Origin: Maribacter algarum (ex Lu et al. 2025) (nom. illeg.)
Lineage (GTDB): Bacteria > Bacteroidota > Bacteroidia > Flavobacteriales > Flavobacteriaceae
Assembly: GCA_947495915.1 (NCBI GenBank)
Contig: CANMAW010000003.1
Span: 186,001 to 250,000 of the forward strand
DNA length: 64,000 nt
Reading direction: 5' to 3'
Part shown: one piece after another, positions 53,271 through 62,884 of the stretch
Layout of the letters: every line of letters begins with the position of its first letter
Position numbering within the stretch: position 1 is the first letter of the stretch
The notes under the pieces: generated by a model
The model's input: the letters and a program-made list of their open reading frames with translations, nothing else
What the model was told of the DNA's origin: nothing
Databases searched by the model: none
Translations under genes and position numbers: made by a program

Positions 53271-56048
53271 TTAAAACTTGAAATTATAAGTTATAGATGG
53301 AATTGGAATTGCAAAAATTGAGCTTTTGTAAGCCTTCACTTCTCCAGCTTCAGAGACAAAAAATACAGAATAAGGGTTCGCTCTACCGAGTACATTATAA
53401 ACCGAAATATTCCAAAAACTATGGGCAAACTTTTTGATTTTATGATTACCTTCTATGTTAATTCCGATGTCTAAACGGTAATAATCTGGAATTCTAAATT
53501 CATTTCTATTACTATAGAAAACATACTCTGAATTGTTAAAACTATATTGACCGATTGGATAAGTCACTGGTCGCCCTGTTTGATATGCAAAATTCATTGA
53601 GGCGCTATAACGTCTGGTGAATTTGTAATTAGCAACTAAACTTAAATCGTGTGGTTTATCATAATTGGCCGGAAAATAATTACCACCATTAATGCGTTCT
53701 TCTGAAAACTCACTATCAAATTTTATGCGTGAACGTGAATAGGTATAACCTAACCAACCATTCAATCTTCCAGAATTTTTACGCAGTAAAAACTCTACAC
53801 CGTAAGCCTGACCTTCACCTTGAAGAACTTCTTGTTCTATATCATCGTTTAATAATAATTGTGCTCCTGTTTTAAAATCTAAGATATCATCAGAAGTCTT
53901 ATAATACCCTTCAACACTAATCTCATACAAATCATCTTCAAAGTTTTTAAAGAAGCCTAAACTAACTTGATTTGAACGCTGTGGTTTAATATTAGAGTCT
54001 GAAAGTTTCCAAGTATCAATGGGTGAAACTGTGGTTGTATTAGATAAGGTATGAATGTACTGATACATACTGTTAAAACCTGCTTTAATTGAAAAACTAT
54101 CAGAAAATGAATATCGCCCTGAAACCCTAAATTCTGGGCCTCCATAAGTTTCAATTACTTCATTATCATCATAAGAAACTTGTTCGATCAGAGTTGCTTG
54201 ATTTCTTGGTTGCCCTTCAGCATACACACCTTGAACAGAAGCCCCTAAAGCAGCATAAAAGGAATACCGAATTCCGGCTTCTATACCGACTTTATCTCCG
54301 ATTTTAATATTATCGCTTAAAAAAATAGCACTTTCTAAGGCACGATCTTCATCGATACTGAAAGGAGTTATAATAGATTCCGGTCCTCTAGGATTAATAA
54401 AACCAGGTTTCACCCTATATAACTTACTTGAAATGCCATAATCGATTGTATGGGCATCATTCCATAAATATTTAAACTTAAGTTTCAATTCGGTTTCATC
54501 AATACCATAGCCTAAATCAAAATCAGTATTCGACTGGCCGTCAAATTCAATATCAAATTTATAGGCACTATTTGTAAGAATTAAAGAACCGTTATGACGA
54601 TCATTAAACTTATGATTCCAATTAAAAGTTGCCAACCTATTGCTATAGCCGTAAAGAGAATCGGAAGTAATGCTAAATTCATCTTTACTGTAATACCCTG
54701 TCGCTTTTATGGTATTATTCTCATTAACCTTATGGGTGTAGTTCGCAACCAAATCGTAAAAAGAGGCCGAACTATTTTGAAGGTTTTCGTCATCTAGAGA
54801 TTTTAAAATCCAATCAGAATAAGCACCTCGACCACCTAAAACTAAAGAAGATTTATCTTTAACAATTGGCACTTCTAACATTAGATTTCCCGTAACCGGA
54901 CCAATGGAAGCTTCCCCAGAAAATTTTTCAGTATTGCCTTCGATAGTAGTAATATCAAATACTGAAGACAAGCGCCCACCAAATTCTGCAGGTACGTTTC
55001 CTTTGTAGATATCAACACCTTTGGTTGCAAAAGGATTTAAAGCTTGAAAAATTCCAAAAAAATGGGTTGGATTATATACCACTCCATCATCTAATAAAAT
55101 TAAATTCTGATCGGTTTTACCGCCACGTACATTGATACCTGAAGCCCCCTCACCTGCATTTGATATTCCTGGTAATGTAGTTGCTACGGAAAGAATATTA
55201 CGTTCGCCTAAAACCATAGGAATATCCTTTGTCTCTTCAGACTCAATAGAGGTTGACCCCGTAATTTCTTCTTCTACATTACTCGCTTTATCTGCAGCTA
55301 CCACCACCTCATCTAACTGCTCAATACTCTCATTTAAATTGAAATCTAACTGGCCTTCATTATAAACAAGAACACGTTTGGTCTGAGATTCTATTCCTAA
55401 AGCTTTGGTGGCTATTACATTTTCTCCTACTGGCACAATTATTTCATAATATCCATTTTCGTCAGTCACCGTGCCAATATTTCTATTTTTCACTACTAAT
55501 GACAAATCAGGAATTGCATTCCCATTCCTAGCATTTTTAATATAGCCTGATAATTTATACGAATTTTGTTGTCCGCTTAATGACTCTTTACCAATTCTAA
55601 CGGTTTCTATGCTGCGGGTTTGTGGAAGGTGCTCATCAGCAAAAAACACCGGATTCAAAGATTTTGTTGGTCTTTTATTCTCTTCAACGGTCGTAGTTAC
55701 AGCATCTGTTCTCGTGAAAAAACCATTGGGCAGCTTATCATATATAATATTGTTTTGAGTCAAAATTATCTTATCAGACTCATAGACATAATAATTTAGA
55801 ATTGTATTCTCGAACAGTTTTTCTAAAACACTTTTTATAGGCTCATTTTGAAAAGATGCAGTAACCTTCTTTTCTTTTAACCATTCATCGACATAATAAA
55901 ATTGAAAAGACGTTTGCTCTTCAATTTTTTTTAAAACATTTTCGAGAGGAGTATCTGTAACTGAAAGAGAAACAACTGTGGAGTCGTTTTGCGCAAACAA
56001 AAAATTACAGATAAAAAATGCGATTACAACAAACCTGGTATATTTCAT
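53271..56048 (-). CDS. TonB-dependent receptor with STN and carboxypeptidase-like domains
   Basis: Outer-membrane 22-stranded barrel for energised uptake. After the signal peptide (ending FLFAQ) comes an STN domain (PLENVLKKIEEQTSFQFYYV) of FecA type. Next is a CarboxypepD_reg-like repeat (LSGYIKNARNGNAIPDL...VTDENGYYEI), then the plug (RNILSVATTLPGISNAGEGA, INVRGGKTDQNLILLDDG). The barrel ends with aromatic Phe at the C-terminus (TYNFKF). STN domains normally signal to an anti-sigma factor, but no FecI/FecR pair lies in the window. The start is the ATG at 56048; the TTG at 56054 is an alternative. DUF4249 genes follow. Confidence 0.93.
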   Translation of the reverse strand: MKYTRFVVIAFFICNFLFAQNDSTVVSLSVTDTPLENVLKKIEEQTSFQFYYVDEWLKEKKVTASFQNEPIKSVLEKLFENTILNYYVYESDKIILTQNNIIYDKLPNGFFTRTDAVTTTVEENKRPTKSLNPVFFADEHLPQTRSIETVRIGKESLSGQQNSYKLSGYIKNARNGNAIPDLSLVVKNRNIGTVTDENGYYEIIVPVGENVIATKALGIESQTKRVLVYNEGQLDFNLNESIEQLDEVVVAADKASNVEEEITGSTSIESEETKDIPMVLGERNILSVATTLPGISNAGEGASGINVRGGKTDQNLILLDDGVVYNPTHFFGIFQALNPFATKGVDIYKGNVPAEFGGRLSSVFDITTIEGNTEKFSGEASIGPVTGNLMLEVPIVKDKSSLVLGGRGAYSDWILKSLDDENLQNSSASFYDLVANYTHKVNENNTIKATGYYSKDEFSITSDSLYGYSNRLATFNWNHKFNDRHNGSLILTNSAYKFDIEFDGQSNTDFDLGYGIDETELKLKFKYLWNDAHTIDYGISSKLYRVKPGFINPRGPESIITPFSIDEDRALESAIFLSDNIKIGDKVGIEAGIRYSFYAALGASVQGVYAEGQPRNQATLIEQVSYDDNEVIETYGGPEFRVSGRYSFSDSFSIKAGFNSMYQYIHTLSNTTTVSPIDTWKLSDSNIKPQRSNQVSLGFFKNFEDDLYEISVEGYYKTSDDILDFKTGAQLLLNDDIEQEVLQGEGQAYGVEFLLRKNSGRLNGWLGYTYSRSRIKFDSEFSEERINGGNYFPANYDKPHDLSLVANYKFTRRYSASMNFAYQTGRPVTYPIGQYSFNNSEYVFYSNRNEFRIPDYYRLDIGINIEGNHKIKKFAHSFWNISVYNVLGRANPYSVFFVSEAGEVKAYKSSIFAIPIPSITYNFKF

Positions 56049-56066
56049 TTTCAATAAATTATAGAG

Positions 56067-56103
56067 ACCAATTTACATATCAAATTATCAATATGAAATT
56101 GGT
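56067..56103. repeat. Imperfect inverted repeat upstream of the TonB receptor gene
   Basis: ACCAATTTACATAT and ATATGAAATTGGT are near-complementary arms (one bulged base) around a 10-nt loop, 19 bp before the receptor start. It could be a regulator site or a 5' leader hairpin that affects translation. Confidence 0.5.
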
Positions 56104-56258
56104 CAATCTGCTTGGTTGGCTTAATTTAGACTGAAAATATAAAACAATTCTTCAATCTTTTGTGGAATTTTCCACTAGAAACTTACTACATTTTTAAAAA
56201 ATACACGAAGAAATTCTCAGATAAGTCAAAAATTTAATTACTTCAAAAAAAATGAATA

Positions 56259-58661
56259 CTATAAGTTCTTTTTTAATAATAAATAACCATCTGCATTATC
56301 TATAATTTCTTCTTTATTCATCATCATCTTTCGAAACTTTCCTTTATTATATAACTCTGCTTGATTCTTATAATACTTACTAAAAGGATTTCCTGATTGG
56401 CCCGTTGGTAAAATACTCGTGCTATTTTCTATATCTGAAAAGTCAATAACTCGACGCGTAGAAGGCCCTGAGCTCACTTTATAAAAACCATCTGAGGTAT
56501 ACGGAAAATATAAATTATTGATAACCTCTCTTGACCCATTAATTGAAAAAGGTCCTACATTGAAAAACGAACGCAATGCGGCCACCTTACCAATAGGGTG
56601 CTCGTGTTCTAGCGTATGTACTTTATTCCATGTCCAATTGCTAAAATCATCTCCAAAATCATTTCGCAATGATTTTATCGCTTCGTTAAAAGCAAGTTGC
56701 ACAATTTCAGTTTGTGTTTCTTTCAAATTTGGGGTATTAATATCATCCCACCAGACAGAGTTTGAATTTTCAGAAATGGGTGCGATAGTACGCTTGCTCA
56801 AATGTGTATTTATAAAACCTGGAAAATCTTCAGCACCCATTTCATCTAAAAAAGTTCTTCTAATTACTTCAAATTCCCAACGATGAAAAATAGTTGCTTC
56901 AACACTTTCTGGTATATGGTCACCTTGCCATAATCTTAGTCTATCTAAAATTTCAGAGTCTTTTTCGTCAATCTCATCTAGATTTAAGGCCAGTATAAAA
57001 TTATTCAATACCGCAGGGTCAACCGCAGATGTAACATCGGTTATCATTGCTTCAACAGCATTTCTATCCCAATCATTTTTAGGCGCTAAAAGCGCTGTAA
57101 TTCTCTTTGCCCTATTCTCAGGTAAATAATAGCCAGGGTATAGCTTACCGTTAATTGAATCAGGTTGATTATTTGCTGAATACACAAAATTCCAACTTGG
57201 GTTTATCGCCTGAGGATTTTCAGAAAAAGGCAAGTACTTTCGATCTACCGGAAAATTAGATGCATTTTCTATTACAAATTTGGTATGAACGCTATCAGGA
57301 GCATTATATAACTTAGCCGTTGCCCACCAAGCGATATTGCCTTTGGCGTCACCATACATTATGTTCAAACCTGGAGCGTGAATTTTTGGCAGTGCTTTTT
57401 GAAAACTGGTAATATCAGTTGCGTTTGCCATATCAAATAAGGCTTCAATCACTTCATTTTTATTTCGGGTATATGCCCACCACATCGCAATAGGGCGTTC
57501 ATCAATAATTTGATTCGCAATTCCGTTTAAAACAGGACCTCTTTTGGATTTATTAAAAGTAAAATCAACATCGTTCTCGTCTTTTACTTTGATTTTCTTA
57601 GTAATGGTTTCAAAACTTTTCCAACCTTCAATTGTTTTGTATTGGGTACTGTCTTCTGGGTTTACCTCTTCATAGTAAAAATCAACATCATCATTTTGAA
57701 ACATCGTCATACCATAAGCCAAATTGCGATCATGGGCTAGTAACGGAAATGGCACACCCGCCAAGTGATAACCGTATCTTTCGTAAGTTGGTGTTTCTAA
57801 ATGTGCTTCATACCAAACCGAAGGTTGTGCAAAACCTATATGTGGGTCATTTGCAAAAATCACTTCTCCATTTTTTGTTTTTTCCGGTCCTAATACCCAA
57901 CTATTACTACCTTCAAACAAAGGAATATGAATAGATTGTAACGACTTTGAAACCTCAGTAATCAATAGATTGGAAGAAAGTTCATCTACGTTAGTTTTAT
58001 GGTTTTTAATAAAAACAGTAGCAGTGTCAATGTCAACAGGTAGATCTTTTAAATACTCCTTTCCTAATTTATCTTTTAATCGTGTTAATAAAGGGTCGGT
58101 TTTATGAGCTTGTGCAAAACTGAATGCCATATAACCCAAAGTATTGTGAATATCGGTTACCGTAAAATGTGTTTTATCAATGCCTGTAAGATAAAATTCA
58201 ATGGGTGTTGGGCCATTATCAATAAACTGATTGATACCTTCTAAATACGCTTTAGATAACAAAACGGCATCAGAATTCATATCTAACTGTGCTACGGTTT
58301 GTTTAGAAGCCTCATCAATACCAAGGGAAAGAAAAAATTTATCAGTTGTTAAAAGGTCTTTACCAAAAACTTCTGACAACTTACCTGTTGCGATTCGGCG
58401 CAAAAGCTCCATTTGCCACAAACGATCTTGTGCATGAACATAACCTAAAGCGCGAAAAGCATCAGCATTTGAAGTACCGTAAATATGAGGTATACCGTAA
58501 GCGTCATAATATACTTCTACATTTTCAGAAAGATGATGTAGTTGTTTTTCACCTTCATAGGTTGGTTTTAAGGTATAAGTGAAAATTCCAATAGCCGTAG
58601 CGATGATTGCAACTAATACCATAAGAATAACACCAATCTTTTTTATTTTTTTCAAGCTCAA
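56259..58661 (-). CDS. Penicillin acylase family protein (Ntn hydrolase)
   Basis: An 800-residue Ntn hydrolase that matures by self-cleavage to alpha and beta chains. The beta chain should start at Ser252 in GSNSWVLGPEKT, matching the G-SN-x-WV motif of penicillin acylases. VEVYYDAYGIPHIYG and ALGYVHAQDRLWQMELLRR are typical of the alpha chain, and PHIGFAQPSVWYE of the beta chain. A membrane/signal segment lies at about residues 8-28. Natural substrates are probably amide-linked, such as acyl-homoserine lactones, but none is shown. The start is TTG at 58661 (or 58655); no ATG precedes the signal segment. Confidence 0.9.
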   Translation of the reverse strand: MSLKKIKKIGVILMVLVAIIATAIGIFTYTLKPTYEGEKQLHHLSENVEVYYDAYGIPHIYGTSNADAFRALGYVHAQDRLWQMELLRRIATGKLSEVFGKDLLTTDKFFLSLGIDEASKQTVAQLDMNSDAVLLSKAYLEGINQFIDNGPTPIEFYLTGIDKTHFTVTDIHNTLGYMAFSFAQAHKTDPLLTRLKDKLGKEYLKDLPVDIDTATVFIKNHKTNVDELSSNLLITEVSKSLQSIHIPLFEGSNSWVLGPEKTKNGEVIFANDPHIGFAQPSVWYEAHLETPTYERYGYHLAGVPFPLLAHDRNLAYGMTMFQNDDVDFYYEEVNPEDSTQYKTIEGWKSFETITKKIKVKDENDVDFTFNKSKRGPVLNGIANQIIDERPIAMWWAYTRNKNEVIEALFDMANATDITSFQKALPKIHAPGLNIMYGDAKGNIAWWATAKLYNAPDSVHTKFVIENASNFPVDRKYLPFSENPQAINPSWNFVYSANNQPDSINGKLYPGYYLPENRAKRITALLAPKNDWDRNAVEAMITDVTSAVDPAVLNNFILALNLDEIDEKDSEILDRLRLWQGDHIPESVEATIFHRWEFEVIRRTFLDEMGAEDFPGFINTHLSKRTIAPISENSNSVWWDDINTPNLKETQTEIVQLAFNEAIKSLRNDFGDDFSNWTWNKVHTLEHEHPIGKVAALRSFFNVGPFSINGSREVINNLYFPYTSDGFYKVSSGPSTRRVIDFSDIENSTSILPTGQSGNPFSKYYKNQAELYNKGKFRKMMMNKEEIIDNADGYLLLKKNL

Positions 58662-58695
58662 AGGTTTAATGTGAAAGATAGCTCAATATAAGAAA

Positions 58696-58723
58696 TAAAA
58701 AAGCTCCCAATTCTTTGGGAGCT
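58696..58723 (-). terminator. Intrinsic terminator after the DsbD-like gene
   Basis: On the minus strand AGCTCCCAA and TTGGGAGCT (9-bp arms, 4-nt loop) lead into a T-run. It lies 25 bp after the dsbD stop and ends the pabB-hydrolase-tilS-dsbD set. Confidence 0.8.
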
Positions 58724-58747
58724 CTGTATATTATTAAAAGAGTAAGA

Positions 58748-60727
58748 CTATTCGTTAATTCTTGAATGAAATTTTTTAAGTCCCGATTCTAACCAAGCTT
58801 TATAGGTATCTCTATCGGTATACTGAATAGCACTATTTAAGACCTCTAAATCAGGTGAAAGCAATACGTAATACGGTTGTGAAGCAGCATTAAAATTAAG
58901 AGTCTGAAAGGTACCCCACTTTGCACCTACCGTTTTTATTTCTTTTACGGCACCTGTGTCGTATTGAAATGAAAACTGTTCTTCCTCTGGTAATTTTTTC
59001 TCATGATCATCAACATATAATGAAATTAATACATACTCCTCTTTTAGTAAAGGATAGATATCAGATTCACTCCATACTTTCTCTTCCATTTTTCTACAAT
59101 TTGCACAAGCCCATCCCGTAAAATCTAGTAAAATAGGTTTATTAACTGTCTTTGCATACGCAAGGCCTTCTTCAAAATCTTTGAAACAATTTAACCCTAA
59201 AGGACAATCATTTTCGGTTTCGTAAATGCTATAAAACTCAGGAGGCAAAATTCCACTTAAAAGTTTTAAATCTATAACTTTTGCTAATCCTAATGACAGG
59301 TACACGGTAAACACCAAACTTAATATGCCAATTAATTTTCGGCCTGAAGAAAGCTTTTGTTTTGGCCCGTCATGTGGAAACCTAAAAAATCCAAAAAGAT
59401 ACAGTGCCATCAACAGGAAAAGAACAATCCAAATACCAATAAAAATTTCTCTTTTTAAAACTCCCCAATGACCTACTAAATCAGAGTTTGATAAGAACTT
59501 TAATGCTAAAGCTAATTCTAGAAAACCTAAAACCACTTTAACGGTAGTCATCCACCCCCCTGATTTTGGAAGTGAATTCAACCAAGATGGAAAAAATGCA
59601 AAAAGTGTAAAAGGAAGAGCCAATGCCGCACCGAAGCCAATCATACCCGCAGAAAGGTTGGTAGCAATATCGCCTTCAGACAAGGCCGTACCGCCAAGTA
59701 AACCACCTAAAATCGGACCTGTACATGAAAAGGAAACAATAGCTAGGGTAACGGCCATAAAAAAGATTCCGAAAACACCACCAATCTTCGAAGAAGCTTC
59801 ATCCATTTTGTTTGCCCAAGAACTAGGTAAGGTTAATTCATAATAACCAAAAAAGGAAAATGCAAAAAATATGAAAAGAACAAAGAACAGCAAGTTCAGC
59901 CAAATATTAGTGGCGATGGTATTTAAAATTTGAGAATCTACCGAATCAAATACATGAAAAGGAATACTTAACAAGAAATATATCAAAATGATAAAGAATC
60001 CATAAAGCACTGCATTCGCTATGCCCTTGCTTTTATTTTTCGATTGTTTTGTAAAAAAGGATACGGTTAACGGTATCATTGGAAAAACACATGGCGTCAA
60101 TAGGGCTATTAAACCACCTAAAAAACCTAAACCAAAAATGCCCCAAATTCCCGAGTTAATTTTTACTGTATTCTCAGCAGATTCAAGAAGTTCTATATTC
60201 TTCAAATCTAAGTTTAAAGCTTTCGTCATTGCTATACTTCTAGCGTCAACCGTAAGGTTAGAAACTTCGGCTTCACCGCCATCTAGAACAAACTTAAAAT
60301 CATATTCTTGTTGAATACAAACCTCTTTACAGACTTGATACCAAATATTCACATTAATTTGGCGAGTATTGGTATTTAAAAGCTTTACTTTTTGTTTGAA
60401 AATTGCTTGTTTTAAAAAAAACACCTCCTCAATACCAAAGGCCTCTTCAAACTTACTTGTTGTTTCGCTTTCAGAAGTGCTACCTATAAGTTCATAGTCA
60501 TCTCCAACCCCCTTATAAGTAAACGAACTAGGAAAAGAACCACCTTCGGGAGTATGCTGTGAGAAAATATGCCATTCATCAGCAATGGCAGCTTTCATCA
60601 CCAACTCGTATTCTGAATCAGAAATCTGATGCAATTCTTGCGTCCATAATACAGGATCATCATCACTTTGCGCAGTCACCAAAAATGTAGTAAAAAATAC
60701 CAGAATGAGGGCAGTTAATTGCTTCAT
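58748..60727 (-). CDS. DsbD-like thiol:disulfide interchange protein
   Basis: Membrane reductase passing electrons from cytosolic thioredoxin to periplasmic thiols. The signal peptide ends LVTAQ. An N-terminal DsbD-alpha-like domain (about 25-150) with a Cys pair in CKEVCIQQ is followed by about eight transmembrane helices with family cysteines in LLTPCVFPMIPLTV and SFSCTGPILGG. The C-terminal thioredoxin domain has Cys541-x2-Cys544 in WACANC. The 659-residue length is normal. It overlaps tilS by 4 bp (ATGA), so translation is coupled. Confidence 0.92.
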   Translation of the reverse strand: MKQLTALILVFFTTFLVTAQSDDDPVLWTQELHQISDSEYELVMKAAIADEWHIFSQHTPEGGSFPSSFTYKGVGDDYELIGSTSESETTSKFEEAFGIEEVFFLKQAIFKQKVKLLNTNTRQINVNIWYQVCKEVCIQQEYDFKFVLDGGEAEVSNLTVDARSIAMTKALNLDLKNIELLESAENTVKINSGIWGIFGLGFLGGLIALLTPCVFPMIPLTVSFFTKQSKNKSKGIANAVLYGFFIILIYFLLSIPFHVFDSVDSQILNTIATNIWLNLLFFVLFIFFAFSFFGYYELTLPSSWANKMDEASSKIGGVFGIFFMAVTLAIVSFSCTGPILGGLLGGTALSEGDIATNLSAGMIGFGAALALPFTLFAFFPSWLNSLPKSGGWMTTVKVVLGFLELALALKFLSNSDLVGHWGVLKREIFIGIWIVLFLLMALYLFGFFRFPHDGPKQKLSSGRKLIGILSLVFTVYLSLGLAKVIDLKLLSGILPPEFYSIYETENDCPLGLNCFKDFEEGLAYAKTVNKPILLDFTGWACANCRKMEEKVWSESDIYPLLKEEYVLISLYVDDHEKKLPEEEQFSFQYDTGAVKEIKTVGAKWGTFQTLNFNAASQPYYVLLSPDLEVLNSAIQYTDRDTYKAWLESGLKKFHSRINE

Positions 60728-62031
60728 GTAGTTAGTTCAAATTTTATTATTTCCTTGGTTCGCTCTGTTACTGCAAATCGCTGATCTCCCCTTTTTCCAA
60801 TCACCCAAACAATTTCGTTTCCTGAACATAAGAGCCATTGTTTTTCTTTAGACAGAACATTCATTTTTTCATCTTTGAAAAATTTAGATACTTTTTTCTT
60901 TCCAACCATTCCGAAGGGATAAAAATAGTCGCCATTTTTCCATTTCCTAACGACCAGAGGGTATTTTAACGCATCTTTATCGCAATAACATATATTCACA
61001 GCAGTATTCTCTATTGTTTTGACAATATTCCACCTCATAGCAACCGGATCTGTTATTTGATTCTGACCTTGATGAATTAAAAATACTTCATTCAATTTAT
61101 TTTTCAATACGGTCAGTAAGAGGTATTCTCTATCACGAATTAAACGATGCGTTTTTGAGCGTACTTCCTTACCACTCATGCCTTGCAATAGCTGAATTAT
61201 GTCGTTATAAGCGGTAAATCCGTAGGCTTTAAAAAGTGCTCTAATATATGATTTCTGAGGATTTAGATCTTCAAGCTCACTAATTGAAATTCGAAATCCT
61301 TCAGTTATTGGTTCAAAAAAATTTGCAGCCAATTCTTTTACATGATTATCAAAAATCAAGGACGTATCAGAGAGATTTGCCAATGTGTTTTTAAAGTTAT
61401 CTAAAAATGTTGGATGTAACTCTTTCAATATAGGAACCACCTCATGTCTTATCTTGTTACGCAAATACTTCTTCTCAATATTACTACTATCTTCTCTCCA
61501 TTTTAGGTTTGCTGATTTGGCATATTCTAAAATTTGCTCTCTAGAAAAAGGCAACAAAGGTCTTGAAATAACATCTGTTTTTTCTGGAATTCCTGTCAAG
61601 CCATCAATACCAGTACCACGCGAAAGGTTAATTATAAACGTTTCTAAATTATCATCGGCGTGGTGTGCAGTTACCAATGTCGCTATTTGATTTTCATGCA
61701 TTAATTCGGCAAACCAAGCATATCGTAATTCACGTGCTGCCACTTGAACATTTGCACCACTTTTATTCATATAACCTACGGTATCAAAATGAGTTACATG
61801 AAATTTTAAATCGAAATCTGAAGCCGTTTTTTTTACAAATTTTTCATCGCCATCACTCGCTTCACCTCTTAATCTGAAATTACAATGCGCTAACTGAAAA
61901 TTTAGACCTAAACCATAACATAGGTGTGCTAAAACAATACTATCTAAACCGCCACTACAGGCAAGTATAAATGGAGCTTCCAGTAGGTTTGAAAAATTAA
62001 GTGTAATATGTTTTTTAAATTCCGATAGCAC
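60724..62031 (-). CDS. tilS: tRNA(Ile)-lysidine synthase
   Basis: Ligates lysine to C34 of the CAU-anticodon tRNA-Ile so it reads AUA. The PP-loop motif SGGLDS is at residues 26-31, with TAHHADDNLETF and ISRPLLPFSREQI typical of TilS. The C-terminal domain (YPLVVRKWKNGDYFYPFG, KKVSKFFKDEK) is also present. The start is GTG at 62031. It overlaps dsbD by 4 bp and starts 12 bp after the upstream hydrolase gene. Confidence 0.96.
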   Translation of the reverse strand: MLSEFKKHITLNFSNLLEAPFILACSGGLDSIVLAHLCYGLGLNFQLAHCNFRLRGEASDGDEKFVKKTASDFDLKFHVTHFDTVGYMNKSGANVQVAARELRYAWFAELMHENQIATLVTAHHADDNLETFIINLSRGTGIDGLTGIPEKTDVISRPLLPFSREQILEYAKSANLKWREDSSNIEKKYLRNKIRHEVVPILKELHPTFLDNFKNTLANLSDTSLIFDNHVKELAANFFEPITEGFRISISELEDLNPQKSYIRALFKAYGFTAYNDIIQLLQGMSGKEVRSKTHRLIRDREYLLLTVLKNKLNEVFLIHQGQNQITDPVAMRWNIVKTIENTAVNICYCDKDALKYPLVVRKWKNGDYFYPFGMVGKKKVSKFFKDEKMNVLSKEKQWLLCSGNEIVWVIGKRGDQRFAVTERTKEIIKFELTT

Positions 62032-62043
62032 TGCACAAAGGTA

Positions 62044-62871
62044 TCAAAGAATTTGATCATCAAGCCATGTAGAAATCGTTTCAAACATTTTCACTTTATC
62101 AATATCGTTATGCAATTCATGATAACCACCTTCAAACAAATGTAGTGATGTCAAATTCGACTGCTCATGAAATTCTTCGGTTCCTTTAAAATCAATAATA
62201 GGATCAGCCGTACCATGAATTAAAAGGGAGTTGATTTTTAATTTGTCTGCATTCGTAATGGCCCATTCACCGGCATGCATTATCGGAAAAGAAAACATCG
62301 GGCTCACCCTATCGTGTACTAAAGGGTCATTTTTATATTTTTCAATTTCCTCCGGTATTCTAGATATACCATTAGGGTCTAGGCCTGAAGGCATCGTGAT
62401 CGATGGTAATCTATTTAACATCCATTTGCCAATAACCATTTTCCATTTGGGCGGTTGAAATGCTAATCGTAGATAAGGACTAGTTGCAATAATAGCTGCG
62501 ATATCATTTTCTCTTCTTAAAGCATAATTGAGTACCAAGTTTCCGCCCATACTATGACCATATAACAATACAGGAATTTCAGGATAATAGCCTTTTGCCC
62601 TATCGATTATAGCTTGCAATATATCTAACAAGGCATCGAAACTTGGGCAATGCCCTCTCTTTCCACTTGATTTACCGTGCCCTACATTATCATAGGTGAC
62701 CACTGCAAAATCATTTTTTATCAGCATTGGCAACACATTTTGAAGATATCTTCCAGAATGTTCTCCAAAACCATGCACCAGCACCACTACCCCTTTAAAA
62801 CTAAGAGGGGAAACATGCGCTCCATAAATTTCGCTACCATTGGTATGTATTTTGAACTCTTGAATATCCAT
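62044..62871 (-). CDS. Alpha/beta hydrolase, monoacylglycerol lipase/lysophospholipase type
   Basis: Serine hydrolase of 275 residues with the Hydrolase_4 pattern. The oxyanion region is VHGFGEHSGRY, nucleophile Ser108 lies in GHSMGG, acid Asp in GTADPIID near residue 225, and His in GGYHELHND near residue 252. No signal peptide is seen, so it is cytosolic. It probably cleaves monoacylglycerols or lysophospholipids. It sits between tilS and the pabB-like gene with 12-13 bp gaps and is likely cotranscribed. Confidence 0.9.
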   Translation of the reverse strand: MDIQEFKIHTNGSEIYGAHVSPLSFKGVVVLVHGFGEHSGRYLQNVLPMLIKNDFAVVTYDNVGHGKSSGKRGHCPSFDALLDILQAIIDRAKGYYPEIPVLLYGHSMGGNLVLNYALRRENDIAAIIATSPYLRLAFQPPKWKMVIGKWMLNRLPSITMPSGLDPNGISRIPEEIEKYKNDPLVHDRVSPMFSFPIMHAGEWAITNADKLKINSLLIHGTADPIIDFKGTEEFHEQSNLTSLHLFEGGYHELHNDIDKVKMFETISTWLDDQIL

Positions 62872-62884
62872 TCTGTTTGATCTA

